64,000 nt of DNA from Acanthococcus lagerstroemiae. Its lineage: Eukaryota > Arthropoda > Insecta > Hemiptera > Eriococcidae. The stretch lies in contig CM063107.1 of the NCBI GenBank assembly GCA_031841125.1, positions 69,203,814 to 69,267,813 of the forward strand. Direction: 5' to 3'. This document shows positions 1 through 14,000 of this stretch, piece after piece. Position 1 is the stretch's first letter. Each line of letters starts with the position of its first letter. A program made the position numbers and the translations under genes. The notes beneath the pieces were generated by a model, which was not told where the DNA came from, ran no database searches, and saw only the letters and a program-made list of their open reading frames with translations.

Positions 1-1033
1 GAGGCGACTTATTGTATGTGTGATGATGAAAAGGAGGACAAGGACCTTTTTGCTATATACGAATGGTGTGTGTATGCGGTCTCTCCGAATTGCGGGCATG
101 TTGCGGAGGTGGTACTACAACGACCTAATTTTTAACCCTTAGAAGCTTCTGTTGTATGAGTTACACCGACGTGCGAGCGGGTCTTTACCCTTTTTTATGG
201 CTCTTGTGTTTCCGGTTGTTTCGTTTTTCATCGGTGCATTTTCAAAGGGTCAAATTGTCAGATATTTCGATTTATGTCGCACGTCTTACTACTGTATGAA
301 ATCGCTAGGATGCCGCCATTACGATGTAGTAATTGGAAGCGTTCTCACCGATATGATGGCGAAAATGAAGCAAACTGAATAATTGCTGAGAAATGCGAGA
401 CGCATGCTCTTGTCGAGTACGTTATTTACGAATGAAACACGAAATTACTAGCTTTGTTGGAAGAATCAATGAACACTTGTGCGCTACTTCAATATCAAAT
501 AAGTTGATTTTCTGGGTGGAAAAATGCAATATTTTCTTCGAAATCTGGAGATGCGTGAATATCTGAACTTATGCATAGGAGACGAACTCTCCAATGGCCA
601 TTCGTCTCAAACATTTCCAGCCGAGGGGACATTAGGAGCAAATTCAGTAGTTCAAATTCCTAAGGCTACTTCTGTTTTTTACTTCATGAATAATAATATT
701 TTTATTCAATTTATCTCTGCTGGTTTACTTACTTCAGTAAATATTATTTACTCAATATTACTTCAAAGGATAGGTAGAACATTCGGTGCATACCTCACAC
801 TCAGATGTAACGATTTTATTATTATAGATTCTTTACCAACAACATCTTATGTAGGTAAAATGTTATACTGAACTTAAATATGAAATTAGTTGCCAGCAGA
901 AGCTTTATAATATCCCCCCCCCCCCCCGGCATCCGGTATGCCTTCATTCCCTAAAGGATAGACCTCCACGAAAGAAAAACAGTTGAATCATTTCCCAACA
1001 TTTTTGAATCTGTTTCAAGGAATATATGAGGAG

Positions 1034-1098
1034 TTATCTGTCAAAAGGGCCCCTGCCGAATAGGATTCCTATTCGTCAGGGGCCCTTTCGACAGATAA
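1034..1098. repeat. Near-perfect 65-bp hairpin
   Basis: Two arms of 32 bases (TTATCTGTCAAAAGGGCCCC... and its reverse ...GGGGCCCTTTCGACAGATAA) pair with about two mismatches and almost no loop. The stem is GC-rich in the middle, in AT-rich surroundings. It may be a small palindromic transposon remnant; the lack of a loop argues against a miRNA precursor. Confidence 0.6.
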
Positions 1099-2283
1099 CA
1101 TCATATTTGGGTGGAACGAGAATTTTTGTATTGTACTCCGATAACAGTCCCAACTAGGATATTTTAGTGTGAACTAAGGTTCATAGAAAAAGATTGGGAA
1201 GATTTGAATACGATTTCCGTTTTTTTCAGGGTTGGTTAAATAAATATCTTTAAAACTGCTTCAAGCTTGCTTAAGATTTTCTGAAACACGATTAAGACTC
1301 GTGAATTCTCTACAAGACTAGTTAATTGAAGGGGCCGGGGTAGACATATCACTTATTTTTTCATTATGGTACACGATTTTGTAAGTTTTTGAGGTCACTG
1401 AATTCAATCCTGGAGATAATTTTTATATCCAATTCCTGAAATACAACTGAAACAGACTGGGTGGGGTAAAGCACTAGTCTTTGTCCAACATCAAAAACGT
1501 ATAAACAGATACCGTCCTAAATAATAAACAAGATCTTCTCATGCGTGTATCATCGCCATACGCTCCACCAAGTGATTAAAAAAATGGTACCTAAACCTAA
1601 GGAATGACCAAATGTACTCCCCCCCCCCAAAAAAAAAGGAGGAAAACTTGGCTAACGACGTCCTCTCTTCAAATTTTGTAGTTATTTACATTTTACGACA
1701 TCCTGAAAAAGAAACTTAATGAAAACATAATTTTAGGTACTTCTCCAAAAATATTTTTGGTGGTTCCTAATTTGAGTAATACGTAAAAGTTTGACAAAAA
1801 AAAATTTGATTTCAGATTTCAGTATTTAGCTAGCGGTTGTTCAGCTTTCAACTTTCGGCTTTTGTCCTAACTATAAGGATAAACAAGACGGTAAGATCAT
1901 AAATCCACTGATCTACGGTCATGATCTGCAAATTATTTCAGAAACTGGAACAAATCAGACAAGACCATTTTCAAAAAAAAAATCCCTTAAATCATGATTT
2001 TGTGATTTTTTTGATCTTTAGATCACGAGTTGGCTGATATTTGTGATTTTTCTGAAAGAGACGTGGAGTCGGCCTCCAAACTGGAACCGCCCAGACTTGG
2101 CCACGGCTCCGATGCAAATTTGAATTTAGCTCCGGCTCTTTTTAAGGGAAGGAATAAATAGGTTAAGAGGGCAGGTGGGAGCACCGGAGCCAGAGTACAA
2201 AATTGGCTCTGGTTCTGGCGAATGTTTTCTCGGCTCGGGCTCTTCGAGTTGTAACTCTGAATTCCTAGTTTTGATCGTCTTTT

Positions 2284-2395
2284 CCACTGGCAGAGCACAT
2301 GGCAATGTACGCGAGCCAAATGGGCTCCTCACTCACCGCACCCCAGGCCTCGGAAACGACCGTCTCGAGTATCGCCTCACCAACCAGAGGGGCAT
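2284..2395 (+). repeat. Dispersed GC-rich repeat, copy 1
   Basis: GGCAATGTACGCGAGCCAAA...CTCACCGCACCCCAGGCCTCGG...CTCGAGTATCGC. The same layout occurs at 41160-41270 and, reversed, at 37965-38060, with matching blocks of CGCACCCC(C/A)GGCC and TCGAG(C/T)ATCGCG(T/C). Confidence 0.5.
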
Positions 2396-3451
2396 CTGGT
2401 TTTGATCTTAGATTAGAAAAATCTCAAAATCATTCAGATCACGAGTCTAACGATCTTTCCGATCTCAAGATCATGTGCCAATTCTTAATAGACAAAATCC
2501 AAAAACATTCGGCTACATGTTCCAACCAACTGCATGAAAAATAAAGATCAGAAGATTGTATCTTCTTCATGATAAGACCTTTCATTTTTTTCTACATGAT
2601 TTTTCGATCTGAACCCGAGATCTTTGTCAATTTTTCAAATAATCTGCACATCATGATCTTAGATCGCAATTCATAATTTTGCTCATCACTGATATGCGCA
2701 AATCATGGATTAAATTTGATTACATTATCGAGGCAATCCAAGATTGGCTAATCGATTCTCATGTATACAAGTAGAATGGTTGTCCCACAATGTACAATAG
2801 AATTCGTTCATAATACTTCTGGAACCAATACAAACTTGAAGATCGAAGTATCGAACCACAAGAATCAACCTTCCATTAGTTAAGAGAACCACTGCCGCAC
2901 GCAGTTACAAGAATGTGAGAAATTTCTATTGTCAGGGTAACAATTCTGTTTCGAAGCTCAACTAGCAGCAGCTATCCAAGTCTAGACTGGATGAGTTACA
3001 TGAGTAATACAATTTAATGCACTTTTTTTTAATGAAACACACTGGAGACATATCAGAAATTGTCCAATACGAAAACCATAAACACACTCCAACTTTTCAA
3101 CTCTCACTCTCATAGATAAATATAGCCAAAAAAACAGCATGTTAAAAACTTGGATGAAACCTCGATAATCCAATTCCATACAATTACAGTCTGCTTTTAT
3201 GTTCTGGGATAGATGCACAGATCCCTTAATTCTGTACGCGTTCAATCAACATACCAGTACATTTCCAAATTCGACTGCAATCATATTCTCGTACAGTTTC
3301 GTACATCACAAATGAGATGCAAATGTTCACAAGGATCGATGTCAACTAAGTTAGCCGTGTTTTTCACAAGATGGGAATTCAACTTTTCAATTAGACCGAG
3401 TAAAATAGAAGGTGTCGTAGTGTAACAATTCATGTAGATATTGTAACTTAC

Positions 3452-3549
3452 TGAGAAGATGAAGCATTGTCTGCAGGATGATGATTCATGACGAAGATTG
3501 ATGTAAGAGACGAGCAAAGACGTTGAAGAAACTGAGGAGTCAGCTAGAC
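3452..3549 (-). other. Candidate orphan exon
   Basis: Bounded by a strong acceptor (TTTTTCATTTCCAG) and a consensus donor (CTCA|GTAAGT) on the minus strand. It contains an ATG at 3489 with 12 codons (MNHHPADNASSS) open to the donor. This could be the first coding exon of a gene running leftward out of the window, but I cannot find its next exon. Random sequence can also produce such sites. Confidence 0.25.
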
Positions 3550-6239
3550 CTGGAAATGAAAAAGGTCAACAATGAAGTTTAAAAAGGAATGCAACAATCG
3601 AGTATATAACGCGTACAATTATACAATTAAGTTTAGTACGAGTTCAGAAAACGTGTTACTACGAGAAATTTCGATGTTCTTTCATATAAGCATACGTCAC
3701 TTAGCCGGGGTCAAATGCTAAGAGGGAGGTACAACTATCGTCGAGAATTCACAGGTAGTTTCGAACATTTCGTGAATTTAATGTACTGTACAGCCTTATC
3801 AGGCGGAATTGTTATGAGATCAGTACAGTTCAAATCTACATGAATAGATTCTTCAAAAACTCAACAACTTTCATATTTCACTCAGATCATCATAATTTCT
3901 TTATCATCATTAATGCAGTCATAGAATTTGAATTAGAAATGTTTCGACCAAGGTAACTCGTAATGCGGTCAAGATAACATGGACCTAGATTCCGAGATTA
4001 CACGGTTCCTGAAATGGATTCCCAATTCTAGACACAGTTCAATATCGACATCATGGCTTTTCGAGAAACTACGAAATGAATGCTCGCACTACTCCACTCG
4101 AAATCCAAGAATTCTGATGGCAACTTCTCAATGTATTTGATCAGTCGACTGTATGAAAACTTAGAAATGTGTACCTTCAATATTCACTGGAATGAGTGAA
4201 GCGAAGCTTCCAAATGATTTGATTGGGGCCAGAAAGTACTGATTATTGCACAAATTCACAATAATTGTAGCTAAAGTATAAAGATATTACAAATTAAAAG
4301 CACTAGAACGATAAAAGCTAACTTATTACTAAAATCATACACGATAAAGATGAATGATCGAATGATTAGGATAATTTATGTTTTCACTGTTGCGTTCTGC
4401 TTGTCTCAAGGCACTGGCTAGGCAGGAGGAAGCCTTTATCCTTCAAGGTGTTATGTAAATGGGTAGTCGCAAGGCCACATAGATAAGACTAAATTCAAAA
4501 GAGATAACAAAAATATGTTGTTTTTTTTTGTTTTTTTTTTAAATTTCTGTTATAACTGTTTAAAATGTTTTCACTGTTCTGACTTCTAAAACTGTTGAGT
4601 TAAAAATAAACAAAAGAAAATATTATAAAATATAAAAAGGTCAACAATTTTCCTCGCATGATTTATACTCCCTATCAACTTTTTGAAATTAAACTTAAAA
4701 ACGATGAAATTTATAAACTATTCTCTAATATTTTTTTGATATTTTCGGTATTTTCGGCGTATTATTTGATGACAAAAAAAAGAGAAAAAGTAGATCTCGA
4801 AAAAATTCATAAAAAAAACTTTTTGTATTAAAATGATATTATTTGCACTGGATGCATGAAATACTAATTAATTTGCGTGTTTGAAATACTTTGTTATAAA
4901 CAACCAACTCTACCAGCGCAACAAACATGTTGGGTAAACAAATTTGAATTTTTTTTCACAGCTTTCAAGATGTTGAGCAAAGAAAAAAAAGTCAACTACA
5001 CTTGTGCAGTTAATTTAACTTTTGAAACATATAGAAAACCAATTTTAATATTTTATAATTTTATTGATATCGTTGATAATATTTCTAACGTTATCATTTT
5101 TCAATATTTCTAGTATTTTTTCATTAGTGTTGATATTTTTCTGACATGTTTGATATAAATTTAACGTAGCGAAAAGAATAGCATTGAGGGAACGGGGAGA
5201 CCAATTTCCCGAATAAAGGTTCCATTTTTGGGCGCTTTTGAGGTCAGATTCTCCCAACTAGAACGGTATTTTTACAACTTTTTCCAACTATCCGACTTGA
5301 GAGGAAGGGGGGAAGAAGCTCTCCCTACCACAGTTTCTACACCCTTCAAAGATACGTTGAAATTTGACGGAAAATGTGGATTTTATTTCATACAGAGGTT
5401 TTGCACCATTAATGTAAGATTTGTTATTTGAATTTACGCCAAACGGGAAAAATTTGTTTACTCTATGTAATTTATGTCAAAATTTCCCCTCAAGTTTGTA
5501 GATTTATTTTACGTAAAATCACGCAGAAACTGTCCATAAGAGTTTATATTGTATTTTTTTCAGGGATGTACTAAAGCAAGAATAAAAGAAATGAAGGAAG
5601 GGAGATAGGGAGGTAGGGGTGTTGAAAAGAATGAGTGAAGAAGGGTGCTTGGATGGATAGACAAATAGAAAATAGTAAAGGGTAAAAAATAATGTACAGG
5701 ATGCTAAAATTCGTTCCGCCTACGTTCGGGAGTTGACATTTTTTAGAATTTGTTAGGAAGTTAAAATTGCCTAGGTAGCGCTAGTGTAACACACTAACAC
5801 AAACCAAGTAACGCTCAACACATTGGAAACGTCTGGGGATTATTTCAGCTTCCCTATTCTTCCAAGTCAAAAATCGCGGTTTTCAATTTCACGTAATTTT
5901 CATTTGAAAAATATCCATGAAGGTAATTCTTTTTTATCCTGATAGCTTAATGTTACTGCTGAAATTATTTCAACCAACTTTCTTTCAAAAACGATATAGA
6001 TCACGCCATTTACACGTTCTTTATATGGACGAGTTAAATCCCTCATTTGTAGAAGGTACTTTCGGTCAACTTCCCAATAAATTAAAAACAGTGTTGTTAG
6101 ACTAAACGTTTTTTTTTGTCATTAATTTCGCTAGACAAGCATTTCAACTTTTTTGTTACATTATGAGTTCTGTCATTTTGTTTTTTCACGGTTTTGTTAT
6201 GTCTTGACGAAACTATTTCGTCTTCCTTTTTGTAATGTC

Positions 6240-6335
6240 GCTTAGCATAGTCTATTGTCAATGGCTATGTTGCTTAGCATAATCTGTCATCAACTGGTAC
6301 GTCGTTTAGCATAGTTCATCATCAAATCGTTGAAG
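6240..6335. repeat. Three-unit minisatellite, period 32 bp
   Basis: GCTTAGCATA recurs at 6240, 6272 and 6304 (the last as GTTTAGCATAG), each followed by related GTCA/CATC sequence. Flanked by TGACGAAAC-type short repeats. Confidence 0.6.
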
Positions 6336-7541
6336 ACATGTCATAATTTTTTTGGGGGGTAATTGGATTTATTTGTTATGTCATTGACGAAACGATTCAA
6401 GGTTTTGTCATGTGACAAAATTTTGGAAACTCAATTGTCGTTTCGTCATCTTGTTTTGTTATATATCTAACAACACTGATAAAAAGTAGTTACTGTCAGG
6501 AAACACAAAATAATAGTGACAAAAATTTATATTTTTGATCTCATTGAAAGCGACCACAACAATTACAAACAATTCAAGAAGCACATGGATAGATGTATTC
6601 GAGTAGTCTACTCACAATAATTAACTGATAACAGTGAAAAAATCAGATCTGTTCAGATTCGAATAAGTTTGAGAATGCAGAGAATATTACTAAATAAGAA
6701 CACGACAGCTGTCTGAAATCGAAAGTGTAGCTCGAATTTTCTGACTGCGTTATGAAAATATACACGAGTAAGATAAACTAGCTACTATAGTAATACTAAA
6801 ATAAAAAATTAATAAAAATCAGTCGTTCAAGTATTATCGATACGAAATAACAAATTTCTACTGTTACACTATTGGAGTCGTTCAAACATTATCTATATGA
6901 AATAATACATTTCTACGGTGTAATTAATCAAAGTCGAATAAAATGAGAACTGCGAAGATTCGAGATTTAGAAAAGTCCTCCACTCGTTTACTTTGAAAAT
7001 AGCTAGGTCTTTTCAATTCTCGAGACTTCGGTCAACTACATGGAAACAGGTTATAATAACCGAAACTGTAAGCTCTAATTCGAATACAATTCGAAAATCT
7101 GAATATGACTTCACATTATCACAGAAATTGGTTGCTAATTACAAACATACACGAAAAAAGTTGAATTTACTGCTGTCAAATGTGATGCACGAGTAATATA
7201 AGCATATTTACAAAATATTCTCGAGAAATCGAGTGCAGCACATTTTTAATCTCTTTGTCTATGGCAAATAAAACGTAAAAAGTACTTAAAATACAGAAAG
7301 GACGGAATGCGCAATAATACTTTGGAGATGTAAAATAGTCGAGAGCTTTGTCCGTTAGATGAACGTGTCGAAAAATAAAGCATCTAAATAAAAACCTAAA
7401 AAATACTGGTACATGAAATCTATATCATATCGTAGGGGTAATCAACAATAAATACTAAGTACAAGTATGTACACAAATAAATAGTAACAAATAATGGAAG
7501 TACAAAATTACAAAAAAAAGGTGAATTTATAAGTAAGCTCT

Positions 7542-7547
7542 TTTATT
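7542..7547 (-). promoter_or_regulatory. Possible Nrx-IV polyadenylation signal
   Basis: AATAAA on the minus strand, 30 nt after the Nrx-IV stop codon. It is close to the stop, and the sequence beyond it to about 6.5 kb looks non-repetitive, so a longer 3' UTR with a later signal is just as possible. Confidence 0.3.
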
Positions 7548-7576
7548 AATATCTAACAGAATGAGAGAAAGTTAAA

Positions 7577-8010
7577 TTAGATGAACCATTCTCGTTTCTT
7601 CCTAATAGCATGCCCAGTTTTAGAATGCATAACAGCCGTGTCCGGATCTTCGGCCATGTCACATCCCTGCTCTTCCTGCGTCAAGTAATCTCCTTTGTGT
7701 CTCGCAACATACCGTCCGATCAGAATGGCGAGAGCAATTGACAACAAAAATAGGAAGAATAACGAAGCTATAAGAAAAAAGTTGGAGATAATTTCATTTC
7801 GCACAGCATTATCGACTATCCGGATCTATAAAGCTCTCAAGACTAGACCAGTTTTGCTATATTTTCACTTACTTGCAATAATAGTACTATCGGCTTCGTG
7901 ATAAGCGGCCAATACTTTATCCTGATCGATGTCCAAGGGTGGTCTCGTTTCCATCGGCTCGGGTGGATGGGTTATGGGTTCCACTCCGCAGAAGTCTTCG
8001 ACTATCGGAC
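7577..8010 (-). CDS. Nrx-IV: Nrx-IV exons 23-24: juxtamembrane, TM helix and cytoplasmic tail
   Basis: Exon 23 (7873-8010) encodes EDFCGVEPITHPP and a stalk. Exon 24 (7577-7767) encodes a hydrophobic TM helix (SLFFLFLLSIALAILIG), then RYVARHKGDYLTQEE. That last segment is the protein 4.1/Coracle-binding type found in Caspr/Nrx-IV tails. The tail ends in EWFI, a hydrophobic C-terminus of the kind that can bind PDZ domains. Stop codon at 7577-7579. Confidence 0.95.
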
Positions 8011-11000
8011 CTGAAACAAGGAGATACGAACAAGTGAACTCCGGAATTCGAAGAGCTTCCATGAAACAATGCACTTCTTCCTGCATTCAACTCACCACCT
8101 AACGATTTGATATTATCTGGTCCATCTTGCTGGAACAGCGATTTGAGCGGATAAATATCGTCGAACTCTACCCTCGAAACACAGCCAACAAAACCTTCGT
8201 TCATGGTTTCATTTTTACCAATGTACAAATACTGGATGTTGTTGAACTGAGCGTCTGCAGACTCTTTGATATTGAAATTCCATTCCTTAGGTTCGTAGTC
8301 ATCGACCTACCACAGATAAAATTAGCAAATTAATGAAACGATGAAAGAGAAACAAATATGAATTAGAAATACTGACGTTTGATACATACTTCCATGACGA
8401 GAATTTGCCCGGAATTCTTTCGCCTAATACGTAGATTGTGAAACTGTCCTAAACCGAAGTGTTTTTGCGGGAATATCAGCTCCTGCCTCTCGAAACCGAA
8501 GTCGAACACCACACGTAGATGTCCTGCGATTGGAAAAATAAATCAGATACGAGACTAGTAAACCCGCGGACGAGCTGGATGGTTGGGATCGCGATTTTTC
8601 TGATCACAATAATTCGTGCCTTGAACTGTTTTTCTTATTAGTTTTGATCAAGAATGAGCAATATCACGAATTCAGTGGCTGAAGGATTATGATCTGAACA
8701 TCGGAAGATTACTTGAAAAATATCAGATTCACGGGACGTACCGATAGAGGAGAGAGGGGAGGGAGCAACTTACCTCTCCTGTAGGAATTTTCCACTCAGC
8801 AGTTGGGAAAATTTATAATTTATCACTTCAGTCAGGGACGGATTGGAAAACCTTAGTAGATGGATTAAATGTTGAAAAAATCCAACAAGTCAAAAGATTT
8901 TTTTTAGCCAATACAAAAAAAATCTTGATTGATACTTGGGAATTTTTGTGTTGAGTCAGTTGGGACTTTCACAATATTTGCCCCCCCCCCCCACACCAAG
9001 AAAAACTCTTCGGTACGTCCTCACGCACATTTAGATTTTGAAAAACAACAAAAATAATTTTAGACCACAAAAAAGATTCAAGATTAGGATCTTGCGATCT
9101 GTTTGATCATTAGATCATGATTGGCATGATTTTTACGATCTTCTACATTTTATATGGACATCAGATGAAAGATCAGGATCATGAAGAATAAAAATCCAAT
9201 TACTTTTTTGCGATGTTTATGACTCTAAGATCAAATCTAGCCCATCCTTGTCTCAGATAATGATCGGAAGATCAAGTCACAAAATCATAATCAAAAGATG
9301 AAGATAACAAAATTATGGTGGAAAAATTAAGACTGTAAATCATAATATATTATATCATGATGTTTTTATTCTTGAAATCTTTTGGATCTTATATCCATGA
9401 TTAAAAGATCTTATGGAAATCAGATGGAAGATCAGGTTTATTATTAATATTAAACATCCAATTTTGGTGATATTCATGATTCTGAGATTAAAAATGATCT
9501 TGCTCATCCCTGCTTTCCATTATGATCGATAGATCAAGATCACAAATCGGGATTTTGCTTCAATTTTTACTTTCCTGGATTTTATATCATGATCTTTAGA
9601 TCACACGGAAATCAGATATAAGACCAGCATCATCGAGATTCAAAATTCAATGACTAATCTGTGATCATTTTGATTCTATGATCAAATAATCCTGTCTCGG
9701 ACTGCCTTAGATTAGGATCGAAAGATCAACAATGCAAAATCACGATAGAAAGGTCACGATTTCAAAAGTATGACCAAATTAGAGCAATATCTCAAGATCA
9801 TAATCGCAAGATCCGGATTTAAAAATAGATGATGATGACCTCCTCCCCCCCATTATGATTACTTACCGCTGTTCGATATCATTATCGTCATGTATTCTCC
9901 GCTGATGTTCGAAAACAAACCCAGCAAGAATCCTTGAGCATGCGTGGTAGTGAAGCCAACACGAATATTTTCACTTATGGTCGACCTCCAACTTCCAGTG
10001 AAATCGTACCTGATGATCGAATTATCTCTCAAGGTAGCGCCAATTTCTGAATAAACAAACGATGCATGGAAATGACACAAAATAATATCGAATTATGTGT
10101 TACAACTACCGAGTAGCTAATCCAAGCAGATGAAGGGAAGAGGGCGTAAAAGTTATGTCCTTAACTCCGGGTTCAACTTTACTCTAGATACGATTGGAAA
10201 TTCTTCAAAAAATGAACGAATAAAAGATGAAATATTTTGACATTGCATCTCTGCTTGCGATAATCTGTCAATACACTGAGAATCCTGCTGTTCCGCCTCG
10301 CCATGCTAAAGAAACCCTTGTCCTCCACAATATGTCTCTCTGCTGGCTGTCCACGCGTCGCGGAGATACGACGTACATTTCTGAGGAAGCTTAAGCTTTC
10401 CAACAACTGGTTTTGAAACGTGAGAACAAACCTACAGCATATACTCCGAGTCATTCAAGGAAATCGAATATCTGCAAGGGGGCAGAAAGAAGTTTCAATT
10501 TCATCAATTCAACCAGTCTGAAATCACTCTTACTCACTATCTTTCCGATTTTTCAATACAGCTCTGTCTGTCCATTTGTGATCTTTCTCGACCTCGAAAA
10601 CCAGAGTAATGTTAAAAGAAGATTCAAGGACTCTGAACGAGACGGCATTCATAACTCTGCCGGTCGGGTTTTTTTCATTCGCAGGGTAGCTTCCATCTCT
10701 TCTCTCACAACTGGGAAGAATTAAACTGAAAGCCTGGATCCAGAAATCGGATAATCTCCTATATTTTCAACAGTATCGGCAACTTTCACACAGAGGATGC
10801 AGCGACACTTAACAATCAATGAAAAAAAGTGAAAATTTATTCATTTCTGAGATACTTAAGGGGAAGAACGGGGACATGGGGTAACCAGTTACAGTTACCG
10901 GGGATGAGCTGAATTCACAGTTCCTGAGGTTCATAGTTCACGATTGCGAGGTTCATAATAACCTATCAGGATTCACAATACTGGGAGGTAGATAATTTTG

Positions 11001-14000
11001 AAGCTTCACAATTTCGATAATCATCATTTTTTATCATAATCAGAATTCACAATGATTATCATTATAGAATTCACCGTCATCACATGTTCAAAATTGATTT
11101 AAAAAAAAAATGAAATTTTGCCAAATTTACCAAATTTGAGAAATGTTGGAGGAAGCTCCCTTATCCCCTCTATGCATTCGAAAGAAAGAGCATTTTATTA
11201 GTCGGTAAAATTGAAAAAGCGGTACTCTTTTCATCTTTCTCCCTTTTTTATTAATTGATTTCAAAAATGTGTGCGACAGAATTCACATTTCGTAGTCAAA
11301 AACATATTGGGGTTCCTTTACCGCCCTCCCCCCACAAACTCACGTCAGAAAACCTTCATCATCACCCACATGGCTCACAACTTTTTGGATTTACATTCAT
11401 CACTGTCAACGTTAGCTATCTCCGGAGTCAGATTTGTTAGCATTCATAAAGGCGATTTCTAAAGTATCAGGGATGGGGGAGATCACTCGGTAATAAGTTC
11501 ATTCAGATAGAAAAATCGTGATCTTAAAAAAATCCGGTAATCTGGGATCTGTTTTTTTTTTTTTTAATTTTCGAGTGATCTACAGATTCCGAATTTTAAG
11601 ATCTACATAAAAGACCACACAAAATCGTAATCTAAAGATCAAAAAAATCAGAGAAGAGAGAGATGAAATGAAACAATCGTGATATTTTTGTAATTCAAGC
11701 TATCTTCCTTTTCAAGAAGATTCTCTGATCTGACAATGTGACCTTTTTCGAATTTTCAAGTGATCTAAAAACGGTCTCGTCGATAGATCTTCCCATCTCC
11801 GTCGGTCAACGATTTTGAAGGTAGGCAATTCAGGAGGTTCACAATTTTCTGAGTACGTAATCATCATTACCAGAGTTTACAATTTCTAGGGTTCAGAATA
11901 CTGACGAATATCAAGGTTGACGGTTTCGAGAATCGATTATTAGCACAAGCAGAGTTCAAAATTTATGGGGAAGGAAGAGTAAACTGCTGGTGACAAAATA
12001 CTTCTTCTTCGGAAATATTAAAAAGTATTTGATTCAAAATGGACATGTTTACATTTGCTTGACATTTTTACTGTGAAATTCTGGATGACATCAGTGGCAG
12101 ACATTCTTTATGAACAGAGTAGTCAAATTTATGACTATTAAGGGAGCGCAAGAAGTAGAGTATAGCTGACGACACTTCAAGATATTCCAATAACATCTAG
12201 AAAAATTGAGCTGACTCGGGATTCGAGAATCATAATCCCTAGTTTCCATTCCTCTTTTCTATGAGAATAACCTAAGCCCCAGGTTGACGAAACGAAGAGT
12301 GGTCCAATGATCCGAAACCTGGAAAACGTGATTATTCCAGAATCAGAATAAAATTGAAAAACGATGATGTAAGCTCATTATCAGTTTTCAAATTCATCCT
12401 CAATTCTTCCATTAATACACTTCCGAGGTCTCGGCCTCCGTACAGCGATTCGTCTCGTTCAGGTTATTTTCTTATTTCCAAATCTTGGCCCTTCCCTTCA
12501 TTGCTCCGCTTTTCCCGAATTCGCGCATGCAAATACAGTCACGTTCTTTTACCATCAGCACAAATGGGTCCTTTGAATGATGTCCACCGGCAATCACACG
12601 TGTAGCTGCTATAACGATCGTAACACGTGCCGTTGTTCAAGCACGGATTACTGGCACATTTGCCGACACAGCCGACTGACATGCCTGTGAAAACATTCGA
12701 ATAAATAACGGTCTGTCACGATGTCTCAAATTAAGACGGTTCCAGATTTCACATTCAACTCGACTGACACTAACCGTAGGAAGTACTTTTGGCAACGGAT
12801 ACCAAATCGACCAAGTGGCCGTTCAACATAAAGGCTCTGAGACATCCAGCATACCCATTTGGATTAGGTGCTCCGACTGAACCACCTAGTGAACAAAAAT
12901 AAAGTGAATAAAAGTTATACCTTGATAACACGACCAATTTCGGTTGATTATCTCTTACCGATGACAAGTTCATTCGTATACAAGGCTAAAACGGGACCAG
13001 GCGATTCTCTGACTTCTCGCTTTTCGTTACCATCGATAACCACGCGAGCTCCTTTCCTACAAACATCGGCATTAAGCATTAACAGTTCATTCACAACTCT
13101 TACCCCAAATCAAGACTACACGTAATTACCGATTTCTTTCTATATACACGGAATGCCAGTTATTGTCATTCAGATTGGTGCTGGATCTTCCCAGTACGAG
13201 AACAGGTCGATTTCCGGCTTGATAGAAGAACTGAATAGTATTCCGTTCTGAAAATAACATTTCGAACTTAATGTCAACCGTTAACAAAGGCTAGATCAAT
13301 TACTCCGTTAATTTTAACCCAAAATTGGTAACTTGCCTCGCAACTCGATACGAATCTCATCTGATTCCGGTCCCTTTGCGTTCACCAAAATTCCGTTCTC
13401 AATTGTGGTTTTAATTTCGAAGTAGATGTCTCCGTCGTAGCCAAAGTCAAACGGAGGTAGTTTCAAGATCGCGTCAGTCTTTCTGAACGTCACAACGTTA
13501 TTGAATAGATCTGCGACGGAAACAAGGGATTAAGTCGGTCGGGAAATCAGTGTTGACGCTTATAACTTTCTCTACACAAATTTATACATCGAAATAATTA
13601 CCATCTCCTTGGCACATCAAAGGTCCCAGTGTATATCTGCCTTTCTTTTCATCAACCGGAGTTCCGGTATCACCGAATCTCAACTGCTTCACCGGTAAAT
13701 ACTCTTTGCCTTTGATGTCACCGGAGTCGAAATTCCAGTCCTCTCGACCTAGAGCACAGTAATCGAAGTTTAATTGCGAATACGTTACGAGACATCTAAG
13801 TCAACAACCTAACGGGTTTGAACTGATGCTTAAGGTTCCAGGGTATTCCAATAGTCTTAACAAATCACAACCAATTAATATAAATGAGTCAAATAGAGTT
13901 TCAGGGATTCTTAGATAGTCTTGAACAACTCTTAAAGAGCTTCAGTTAGTCTTACAGAGCCTTAAAAACTCTCAACAGAATCCCTACATGCCTCGTAAGT

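Larger units (their letters stand above)
1..7541. other. Region downstream of Nrx-IV, no recognised gene
   Basis: An open plus-strand frame from the window edge to 135 (ending VVLQRPNF) and open frames at 152-382 and 524-871 match nothing I know. Homopolymers (C run near 915, A runs near 1630), a GATC-rich repeat segment at 1880-2660 and AT-rich unique sequence fill the rest. The part from about 6480 to 7540 is non-repetitive and may be Nrx-IV 3' UTR. Confidence 0.5.

Noticed and set aside
9840..9852. C/G homopolymer runs throughout (for example near 915, 8980, 29160, 44828, 56970) as a functional signal
   Set aside because: They are scattered, vary in length and sit mostly in repeats; simple homopolymers prone to sequencing error.
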